NCBI GenBank assembly: GCA_017550965.1
Contig: JAFZNK010000295.1
Span: 1-38,574 of the forward strand
DNA from: Thermoguttaceae bacterium
GTDB lineage: Bacteria > Planctomycetota > Planctomycetia > Pirellulales > Thermoguttaceae
Reading direction: 5' to 3'
DNA: 38,574 nucleotides
The notes under the pieces were generated by a model. The model did not search any database, was not told where the DNA came from, and saw only the letters and a program-made list of their open reading frames with translations. Positions 1-7,700 of this stretch are shown here, in pieces. The stretch's first letter is position 1, and the number at the start of each line of letters is the position of its first letter. Made by a program: the position numbers and the translations under genes.

Positions 1-569
1 ACTATCGGCGGCTCTGTCATATATCAATCGCTTGAATCTTTTTCTTGGACGGCCAGCGCCACTGCGAGGAACTCGCACTGTGTCAAGTGTTTGTTCAATC
101 AATTTAGCCTCATGGGGCGTTGCGGAAGTAACGACAAGCCCGAGAGGTAAGCCCTCACCATCTGCCACCACCATAAGCTTTGTTCCTTTCCCGCGCTTTG
201 TTTTACCGATTCCGGCTCCCCTTTTTTTGCCGACGCAAAAGTTCCGTCGGCAAAAACTTCGTCCCAATTCAAACGACCGCGGGCGTCGAGCGTCCCAAGT
301 AATTTATGCCATGTGTCGGTCCAAAGATCCTGCTCTTGCCATTCGTTCATTCTACGCCAACAGGTACTTCCAGAAGGAAAGCGTTCGGGCATATCGCACC
401 AACGAGCTCCTGTCCGACAAATCCACAAAATGCCTTCAAGACAGGCTCGATTGGGCGCGCGTTTTTGTCCGCCTTTACTGGATTGAATCGGTTCGGGTAA
501 TAACGGCGCAATTTGTTCCCATTGTTTATCCGTTAATTCCTTGCCAGTTACGTAGTCGCGCTTTTTCAT
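1..569 (-). mobile_element. IS5-family transposase, 3' part beyond the window edge, with -1 frameshift
   Basis: Transposase of an insertion sequence. The first frame (569 down to about 228) starts MKKRDYVTGKELTDKQWEQI and carries the helical N-terminal domain (DUF4096-like) typical of IS5 elements of the IS427/IS1031 type, then the first catalytic segment EVFADGTF. The zero frame degenerates after AKKG and stops at 99. The -1 frame, entered at the run of seven A residues (222-228), continues with convincing transposase sequence: GIGKTKRGKGTKLMVVADGE, LGLVVTSATPHEAKLIEQ and LIYDRAADS, open to base 1. This matches the two-frame organisation known for this group, where full transposase is made by ribosomal slippage. 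An AGGAG motif lies about nine bases before the ATG. Terminal inverted repeats were not identified, and the far end lies outside the window. Confidence 0.88.
222..228 (-). promoter_or_regulatory. Slippery heptamer A-AAA-AAA for -1 frameshifting in the transposase
   Basis: Seven consecutive A residues (minus strand) in the phase A AAA AAA, followed by GGGG, sit exactly where homology switches from the zero frame to the -1 frame. This is the canonical slippery form for programmed -1 frameshifting in insertion sequences. A one-base deletion in a dead copy would look the same, but the correct phase of the heptamer favours programming. Confidence 0.75.
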
Positions 570-730
570 AATTGAAATCTCCTCATGGTGAGAAGATGAT
601 ACTTAATTAGCGCGATTCAAACAATATTCGTTTGGGAAATATCGACATGAGTTATGAAATCACTTCTATTAAACCTCGTCTATTTGTTTTATGATAGAAT
701 TGCATATTTTTTAAAAACTTCCTCTCTCCG

Positions 731-759
731 TTGTTTTTCGAGTCTGTTCGGTGTATACT
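731..759 (+). promoter_or_regulatory. Sigma-70-like promoter of the HIT gene
   Basis: TTGTTT (731-736), a 17-base spacer and TATACT (754-759). The predicted transcription start near 766 leaves a leader of about 65 bases before the HIT start codon. Confidence 0.6.
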
Positions 760-831
760 ATCACTGCACGGTTGTACGGTGGATTAAATCCGACTCAACC
801 TGACTTTTAACGTGTGATTTAAAGGAAAGAT

Positions 832-1185
832 ATGGCTACGGAAAAAACGATTTTCAAAAGAATCATTGATAAAGAAATTCCAGCAGACGTCGTATATGAA
901 GACGATTTATGCATGGCGTTTCGCGACGTTTCGCCCCAAGCGCCTGTTCATGTCCTGGTGATTCCTAAGACGACGGAACTTCGTTCGTTAAACGACGTTA
1001 ATGAGAACAACGTTGAGTTAATTGGGCACGTCTTCTGCGTCATACGTAAACTTGCTAAGGAACTTGGCGTCGCGGAGGATGGCTATCGAGTTGTGTCGAA
1101 TTGTGGCGCAAACGCATGTCAAACAGTGCCTCATTTACATTTTCATCTTATTGGAGGGCGTGGATTTGCCTGGCCGCCAGGCTAA
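832..1185 (+). CDS. HIT-family (histidine triad) nucleotide-binding protein, HINT type
   Basis: A 117-residue cytosolic nucleotide phosphoramidase or hydrolase of the HINT branch. The N-terminal pattern IFKRIIDKEIPADVVYEDD, the central PVHVLVIPK strand and the C-terminal triad HLHFHL (H101, H103, H105) followed by GGRGFAWPPG are all diagnostic. Length is standard for HINT proteins. The residue after the first motif is NACQTVPHLHFH rather than the common GQ-V-HLH, a mild variation. GGAAAG lies a few bases before the ATG, and a promoter is visible at 731-759. In vivo substrates of bacterial HINT proteins are mostly uncertain (adenosine phosphoramidates), so only the family is claimed. Confidence 0.93.
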   Translation: MATEKTIFKRIIDKEIPADVVYEDDLCMAFRDVSPQAPVHVLVIPKTTELRSLNDVNENNVELIGHVFCVIRKLAKELGVAEDGYRVVSNCGANACQTVPHLHFHLIGGRGFAWPPG

Positions 1186-1333
1186 TTGAGAAATATCGAC
1201 GATTATTATCAGCGAATGTTGGAATAATTGTCTTATGCGTTGACTATTGCCTTGGGCCCTGTGTTGCCTACATGGGGTTTTGGCATGCCGTTGGTTATTG
1301 TTTTCTTCTTGACTCATTGTTTTTTGATGAAAA

Positions 1334-1364
1334 CTCGCTGAGATTCAAGCGAGCGGGGTTTTTT
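1334..1364 (+). terminator. Terminator-like hairpin abutting the M20 start codon
   Basis: CTCGCT (1334-1339) pairs with AGCGAG (1348-1353), followed by CGGGG and six T residues (1359-1364). The T tract ends one base before the ATG of the dipeptidase. It could end the HIT transcript or act as an attenuator. The stem is only six base pairs, so strength is uncertain. Confidence 0.5.
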
Positions 1365-1365
1365 A

Positions 1366-2751
1366 ATGGAAAAAGTTTTGGAGTTTATTGACAACAACAA
1401 AGATTTGTTTCTTCAGCAATGGTTTGAAGTCCTTCGCATACCAAGCGTTAGCGCTCAAAAAGAACATAAAGAGGACGTTAGGAAAACGGCTCGTTGGCTT
1501 GTTGACTTTTTGTCAGAAAAGCTTGGTCTGAAATCCAGGATGATTGAGACGGACACAAACCCACTGGTATACGCGGAATCTCCAAAGATTACTAACGCGC
1601 CTACTATTTTGGTATATGGCCACTACGACGTTCAGCCGGCGGAACCTTTTGAAGAATGGAACTCTGATCCGTTTGAACCTGTGATTCGTGACGGCAAAGT
1701 TTTTTGTCGTGGAGCTAACGACGATAAAGGGCAGTGGTGCGCTCATCTGTGCGGTTTACAAACATATCTGGCTCTTCATGGTTCTCTCCCGGTTCAGGTA
1801 AAGTTCATTCTTGAGGGCGAAGAGGAGATAGGGAGCGAGGCGTTGTCTAAATTTTTAAACGACGCAGGTAATCGCGAGCTTCTTTCCTGCGACGCATTGT
1901 TAGTTAGCGATACTTCCGCCGCCGGGCCTAAGATTCCTGCGATTACTTACGGACTTCGTGGCGTCGTCGGTTTTGAATTAAAATTGACGGGACCTAACCG
2001 TGATTTACATTCAGGTATTTACGGAGGTTCGGTGTATAATCCCGCGATTGCTTTAGCTAAAATGCTAAGCGCGGTTATTGACGACGACGGAAAGATTCAG
2101 ATTCCTCATTTTTACGACGACGTCGAAGAGCTGAGCGAACTTGAACGCAACGCCTTGGCTAATAATCCGTTTGATCCGGATGAAAATAAGAAACAAATTG
2201 GGATTGACGCGGAGTTTGGCGAGCCCGAGTATACGACCCTCGAACGGCGAGGCGCGCGTCCTGCTTTCGACATTAACGGTTTGACAAGCGGCTATCAGGG
2301 CGAGGGCGGCAAGACGATTATCCCAAGCTGGGCTTCTGCAAAGTTTACTTTTAGAACTGTTCCGAATCAAGACCCAGATAAGATACGAGAAAATTTACGA
2401 TCGTTTTTCGAGTCAATTCTTCCTTCTGGCGTCAAAATGGAGTTGACGTCAGAGCAAGGTTCCGGCGGTATGGTCGCTCCTCTCACTGGAAAGTATATTA
2501 TTGCGGCTAGCAACGCGCTTGAACGTATATATGGTCGTAAACCGTTGTTTGTTCGTGAAGGAGGATCGATTCCAATTGTCGCTAAGTTGCGTAGAGAATT
2601 GAACGCAGAGACTGTTCTTGTCGGTTTTGGGCTTGACGACGACGGAATTCATTCGCCTAATGAGAAGTTCAATCTCGAATCCTTCTTTGGCGGAGTTCAA
2701 ACGAGCGTCGCTCTATGGGAAGAGTTTGGCAAGATCGAATACGTTAATTAG
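1366..2751 (+). CDS. M20-family metallodipeptidase (carnosinase/CNDP-like)
   Basis: A 461-residue cytosolic di-zinc peptidase that cleaves dipeptides or short peptides. All catalytic positions are visible: H86 and D88 in VYGHYDVQP, the bridging D119 in RGANDDKGQ, catalytic E153 and metal ligand E154 in EGEEEIGS, D182 in VSDTS, and H429 in DDGIHSP. The dimerisation (lid) domain lies at roughly residues 200-360, with GPNRDLHSGIYGG at its start. Length is normal for the CNDP/DUG1-like branch. The start matches the family N-terminus (helix ending in LRIPSVSA), but no convincing Shine-Dalgarno sequence precedes it, because a terminator-like hairpin fills that space. The exact peptide substrate cannot be told. 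Confidence 0.92.
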   Translation: MEKVLEFIDNNKDLFLQQWFEVLRIPSVSAQKEHKEDVRKTARWLVDFLSEKLGLKSRMIETDTNPLVYAESPKITNAPTILVYGHYDVQPAEPFEEWNSDPFEPVIRDGKVFCRGANDDKGQWCAHLCGLQTYLALHGSLPVQVKFILEGEEEIGSEALSKFLNDAGNRELLSCDALLVSDTSAAGPKIPAITYGLRGVVGFELKLTGPNRDLHSGIYGGSVYNPAIALAKMLSAVIDDDGKIQIPHFYDDVEELSELERNALANNPFDPDENKKQIGIDAEFGEPEYTTLERRGARPAFDINGLTSGYQGEGGKTIIPSWASAKFTFRTVPNQDPDKIRENLRSFFESILPSGVKMELTSEQGSGGMVAPLTGKYIIAASNALERIYGRKPLFVREGGSIPIVAKLRRELNAETVLVGFGLDDDGIHSPNEKFNLESFFGGVQTSVALWEEFGKIEYVN

Positions 2752-2803
2752 TTCTCTGAGCCCAATGATTTAGAGAAGTCGCTATTTAATCAGAGCATGT
2801 GTG

Positions 2804-2845
2804 TAAGAACGTCTGAGCGTGCCGCTTGGACGTTCTTATTTATTA
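2804..2845 (+). terminator. Rho-independent terminator after the M20 gene
   Basis: TAAGAACGTC (2804-2813) and GACGTTCTTA (2829-2838) form a perfect 10-bp stem with a 15-base loop, followed by a T-rich tail (TTTATTA). It separates the dipeptidase from aat. Confidence 0.7.
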
Positions 2846-2882
2846 CGGTATCTTTTGCTGACGATTCAAGCGTAAGCGTTTC

Positions 2883-3815
2883 TTGAAAGACGCGTATATC
2901 ACTATGGCAATACCTAAATCCCGTTTTTTCCCCGATCCAGAATTAACAGACGAAGACGGGCTTTTGTTCATAGGCGGAGAACTTGCTCCCGATATTGTTC
3001 TGGACGCTCTCGTTCATGGAATTTTTCCATGGCCTGTCATGACGACAGAGGAAGATTATTTTTTTGACAACGAGACTCAAGAACGGACTTCGGAAGAATT
3101 GAATGTGGGAGAAAGCAATTATGGATATGCCCAAAACTGTTTGAATAGCGAAAAGAACGTTGATTTGAATTCATTCGCCGAACTTAGTCCTCGCGTGCGA
3201 AACGCTATTTGGGAGGGGAAAACAGCTTTTTCGTTATTGTCTTTGCCGGAGGCAAATTCGACGTTGGCATGGTGGTCTCCTGATCCCAGAGCCGTTTTTG
3301 ATTTGGATAATATTCATATTCCGAGACGACTTAAACGAACAATGAGTGGAAAAAAGTTTGTCGTTACCTACGATCAAGCTTTTCCAGAAGTAATGATTGC
3401 GTGCGCGACTTCTGAAAATCGCGACGTCGAGGGAACATGGATAACTCGAGAATTTTACAATAGTTATTGTCGATTGCATGAACTGGGATTCGCTCATAGC
3501 GTCGAATGTTGGCAAGAAACAATCGACGAGCGATTAGACCCTTCTGGCAACCAGACGAAGCGTAAGCTCGTTGGCGGACTCTATGGCGTGGCTTTGAACG
3601 GTTTTTTTGACGGAGAATCAATGTTTAGCATTGTAACCGACGCTTCGAAAATCGCTCTTTTTTCCCTTCTATTACGGCTTAAAGAAAAAGGATTTAGACT
3701 ATTTGATTTGCAAATCCTGAATCCGCATACGAAAAGTCTCGGAGGAATTGAGATTCCTCGTTCCGATTATTTGGCGCGTCTCCAGAACGCTCTTGAAACG
3801 CGCGTTCGGTTCTAG
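2883..3815 (+). CDS. aat: Leucyl/phenylalanyl-tRNA--protein transferase with an insertion
   Basis: Adds Leu or Phe from aminoacyl-tRNA to proteins with N-terminal Arg or Lys, marking them for ClpS/ClpAP degradation (N-end rule). Family blocks in order: RFFPDPELTDEDGLLFIGG (residues 14-32), GIFPWP (46-51), WWSPDPRAVF (130-139), GTWITREFYNSYCRLHELGF, LVGGLYGVALNGFFDGESMF, TDASKIALFSLL and FDLQILNPHTKSLGGIEIPR. At 310 residues it is longer than the usual 220-250. The excess is mainly an acidic, Asn-rich stretch at about 55-120, between FPWP and WWSPDPR, plus about 15 residues before LVGGLYG. The reading frame opens with TTG at 2883; an in-frame ATG at 2904 (residue 8) is also possible and neither has a strong ribosome binding site. 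Confidence 0.93.
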   Translation: MKDAYITMAIPKSRFFPDPELTDEDGLLFIGGELAPDIVLDALVHGIFPWPVMTTEEDYFFDNETQERTSEELNVGESNYGYAQNCLNSEKNVDLNSFAELSPRVRNAIWEGKTAFSLLSLPEANSTLAWWSPDPRAVFDLDNIHIPRRLKRTMSGKKFVVTYDQAFPEVMIACATSENRDVEGTWITREFYNSYCRLHELGFAHSVECWQETIDERLDPSGNQTKRKLVGGLYGVALNGFFDGESMFSIVTDASKIALFSLLLRLKEKGFRLFDLQILNPHTKSLGGIEIPRSDYLARLQNALETRVRF

Positions 3816-3860
3816 TTGTTGCGACTTAAACAACGCGCAAATAAACGCGACGTCGTTCCA

Positions 3861-4628
3861 TTACGTTGCCGGAATACGTGGAATTGCCGGAAACGTTAGC
3901 GTGAATTGCGTGCCTCGTCCAACTTCGCTTTGAATGGCGATGCGTCCGCCGTGTCCTTCGATGACTTTGCGAACGGTAGGCAAGCCCAAACCTGTTCCGC
4001 CAATTTTCGTAGAAAAGAAAGGTTCAAAGATTTTTTGCAACGTTTCGTCGCTCATGCCGCATCCCGAATCAATGAGGTCAATAGCCACTTCAGAGCCGCA
4101 TGGTCGCGTCCTGACGAGAATTTCTCCCTTAGAGTTATCGTCTTCCTTTCCCTTAATTGCCTGAAGCGCGTTTAACAAAAGATTCAAAATCGCGCGATCA
4201 AAAGAACGTTTATCGATTCTAATAGTAGGAAGATCGTTTGCAAAGTATTCTAATATTTCAACATTTGCCGCTGTCGCTTGAGGACGGAAAAAGTCAAGTA
4301 TTTCTTTCAGTTCATAATTGGCGTCCGCAGCCGTCAGTTCAAGGTTGTGAGCGCGAGTAAAATTCAGAAACTCATTGAGCAGATCTTCAAGGCGTAAAGT
4401 TTCTCGTTTTACAGTTTCAATTCTTTTTAGAACTCGACGACGTTGAGGCGTGTCGTCCAATTCTTCGACGTCTTCTTCTAACAAGCCCATGTTTAGACGG
4501 ATTGTAGAAAGAGGGTTTTTAACTTCATGGGCAAGTCCGCCCGCTAGTCTCGCGATTTCAGTATATTGTTCTTCCAAACGTCGATTTAATTCGTTTGGCG
4601 TGAAGTCTTTAACGTTGGATGCGTTCAT
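3861..4628 (-). CDS. Soluble sensor histidine kinase (HisKA plus HATPase), NtrB-like
   Basis: A 255-residue histidine kinase with no membrane segment and almost no sensor region. The first 25 residues form a short helix, then the H-box LAGGLAHEVKNPLSTI places the phospho-accepting histidine at H34. N-box NLLLNALQAI, G1 DLIDSGCGMSD, F-box FEPFFSTK and G2 GGTGLGLPTVRKVIEGHGG are complete, so it should be catalytically active. The sequence resembles the kinase core of NtrB/AtoS-type proteins, whose partners are often sigma-54 activators. No response regulator lies next to it; downstream is the convergent aat gene. It follows the 1570-residue gene by 86 bases on the same strand, so it may be cotranscribed and take its input from that protein (inference). 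Confidence 0.9.
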   Translation of the reverse strand: MNASNVKDFTPNELNRRLEEQYTEIARLAGGLAHEVKNPLSTIRLNMGLLEEDVEELDDTPQRRRVLKRIETVKRETLRLEDLLNEFLNFTRAHNLELTAADANYELKEILDFFRPQATAANVEILEYFANDLPTIRIDKRSFDRAILNLLLNALQAIKGKEDDNSKGEILVRTRPCGSEVAIDLIDSGCGMSDETLQKIFEPFFSTKIGGTGLGLPTVRKVIEGHGGRIAIQSEVGRGTQFTLTFPAIPRIPAT

Positions 4629-4714
4629 TGTTTTCCCAGAGCGACAAATTGCAGACAGACGACGTTAAAAAAACAGCTTCTTATTCGCGCCCTTTTCCTT
4701 TAAAAATTTAAAAA

Positions 4715-7700
4715 CTAATCTGCTTCTTTCGAAGACTCACGAAGTTGGCGGTCGACTTCCGCTCGCGACAGTCTTTCAACAGGAAGGAAGGGAAGCGAAT
4801 CAAAGGGATCCTCTTTAGGATTGCTTTCTCTTCGTTCTTCTTTGCTGTCGACTCGAGATAGAATCACTTCTTCCTGTAATTCTGTCAGCCACTCCGGAAG
4901 TTCAAATCCGCTACCAGAAGGCGTTGCGGCAAAACTTTCGACCTTTTTTTCTAATTCTTGAAAAACGGGGTTATTTTCTCCGTTTGTTCTGACTTCTGTA
5001 ATTGCGTCATATACTAATCCGCACATCTGCGCGACGTCCAGAGGTCTGACAAATCGTTCTTCCAGGCGTTCATGGACGCTTGGCAACCAAATGCCGTAAC
5101 GTCTGTTCAGTTCCTCATAGTTGCTCAGACTTGTTTCCGCCAATCCGGAACTTTTTTGTTTAATGCAGTCTTTCCAGAGTTCCGCCGCTTGGGTATTTCC
5201 TGAACGAATTAAGGAATCGTGGATCCAATAGACAGGTTTTAGGTTCCAAGAAACGCGTTCATAATTGGCAAGAACTCTAAGAAAATCAAGTAGCATGTAT
5301 AAATGATCGCCGCGATCCGATTGAATCGTCGTACTGTTGTAATCTACATATTCCGTATAGTTCTCCGCTATACATTCCAGGATAATTTCCAGTATCCCCG
5401 CTGCGTTTTCGATCTTTTCTTTTCCGGAAGAAAGCGCTTCAACAAGCGTTTCTCCATTTTCTAAGTCTTCGTTTTCATTACTCATTGTAATCAATGAGGT
5501 AAGATAGTTATAGGTTCCCTGATGAAGAATTGCCCGTATGTTTCGGAAAGACAGGAAGTTTTGTGTAAATAGATCAGAACCGTAATTGACAATGAACTGT
5601 TTGACAATTTCCCATCTTGTGTCGGTGGAAATTGTTTCAAGCGACGAGATGCGAATTTGCTGGCTATGTGAAAGCCAATGTTTCAGAATGAGTTCGTCAA
5701 TTCTAAACAAATAGTGAATTAACGCTTCGTCTTGACTGGAAAAAGACGAAGTATTTGCGTTAATGCGCCAGAACTTAGAGGATATAGACAGAGATTCCGT
5801 AAGACTTCGAGCTGAAGTCTCGACTAGTTTGTCATATTCCGTCACAGATCCGGGAGACGACAGTCGAATTTGTTCCATCTTTTGGACGCAGCCGACAAGC
5901 TGGAATGTTTCAGAGAGAAGCCCCAGTCTGGGCGCGTATTTTAACAAACATAGCACTGCCTGTTGTAAACGTCTGCTTTCTACAATCGCTCTCGCGTCGC
6001 CGCCTCGAGCGGAAGGAATGTACAACAAGGTTTCTTTTTCAAGTTTAGTCAGCAACTCCGGCCAAATGGCGCGCACGTACTTGACGTCTCTTCTGAAAAT
6101 GGCGCTGAATGTTTTTAACGCTAAAGGTTTCCACGGCTTAGCATATTTTTCTGTTGTTTCGTCCCTAAGCGCGGCTTTTAGAAAAACAATCGCGTCTTCA
6201 ACTTCAACGATCGTCGAGATAACTCGATCAATAAGAATTTCCTTAGTTCCACGAAGTTGATCGTATTCCGCCAAAGCGTCGCTCGTCGCCGAAGGCTTGG
6301 GAATGCGATATCGAGAAGTCTGGTCCAGTAGTTCATACAGTCCATGTTCAAATTTAAGAGCCTGGTCTCGCCAATCCTCAAGTCTTAAACGAGCGTCAGC
6401 TATAACGGAGTCGTCAAGAGGTTGATCGGACGGACGCGTTAGCAAAGGCGAACGACCCGCGACAAATTTCCAAAACTGCGCCGTAGAATAAATGAAAGTC
6501 AAACGCTCTGAAACACGATCTGTCTCTTTGGCAAATTCGAAATCTTCCCCTTCTTCTTTGAAGCTTGAACCGCCGTCTGCCGTATCGTCGTCTATTCCAT
6601 CGTCGGCTGTGTCATGATAGGTCATATTTTCGTAAGCCGCGCTGAAAGTTGGGTCGCCGCCGGTTATAACGGCTTCGTCTTCATGATGGTCGTCGTCGAG
6701 TTCACTTTCATCGTTATAGAGTTGCTCGTCTTCTGGTTCGTCTTCGCCCTGGTCGCCATAATTGGTTTCAATGGAAATAACCTTGTCGGGAGTCAAAGTG
6801 TTGAACGCCCCTTTTTCGTCTTGTTTGGCATTGTTGTCAGAATCTTTCAACAACCTTTCGACAAGGTCTTTAAGATTGGCGATTTCCCCTTTTCCCAATT
6901 GTTCTTCCAACATTTCAAGTAGGCGTTTCTGCGCTTGGTTGTTTTCTTTGGCGACAGAATCTTTAAGCGGTCCGTCCTGTTGGGAAGGCGAATTGAACGA
7001 TGGAGAGGAAATCGAGAAAGATCGCGATTCGTCGCCCATGATCGAACGATGATAGTATGCCCTAAGTTTTGAAGGCATAGGAACTTCGCTTAGAATAATT
7101 TGCATGAAAGCGAAGAATGTTATATACTTGGGAAAAACTTTCTGATTCTCGCGATAGAAAGCTTTAAATTCGTTTGGAGTGGGGAGGTTTTGAACGTCAA
7201 CGGCTCGAGCGGCGTCTTTAAACGAGGATTTGATTGATATCTTAGGGAGCCCTGACGGAGTTTTTCCGACGTATCTCGAGGTCAAAATCAGTCGACGCGA
7301 TAATTCCGCAATGACAGGATTATCCGTTTTAAAATCAATTTTCCTGTCAAACTTATCTTTTGGCAACTCTAATAAAGGGATCGTCCAATAGTCGTCGGCG
7401 TTTTCACCAAAGAAGTCTAAAAACTTGATCGTAGAGTTCCAACGCTTAAGATAGTCTTCCGACTTCCAGTCAATTTCGGTTGTGTCGACTTTTCGTCGAA
7501 GAAACGCGGTGTTAACGTCGGTTTCTCCTTTAGCTTGCCACGCCTGTTCCAACCATTCAAAAACGATCGTATGAAAGGAATAATCTCCCTCGACAAGCGG
7601 AATGGAATTCGATTGATTCAGCCAATAGATAAGGAGAGACGACGAAGACACTAAGTCGCCTTTATCCAGCAACGCTTCACAGAGAAGCACAAACGCTTTT

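Noticed and set aside
32..571. 179-codon open frame on the plus strand across the transposase
   Set aside because: It is the antisense shadow of the IS5 transposase, has no family motif, and the minus-strand frames carry clear homology.
1168..1182. 15-base inverted repeat GCCTGGC-C-GCCAGGC at the end of the HIT gene
   Set aside because: It lies within the conserved WPPG coding end of HIT proteins, has a one-base loop and no T run, so it is explained by coding sequence.
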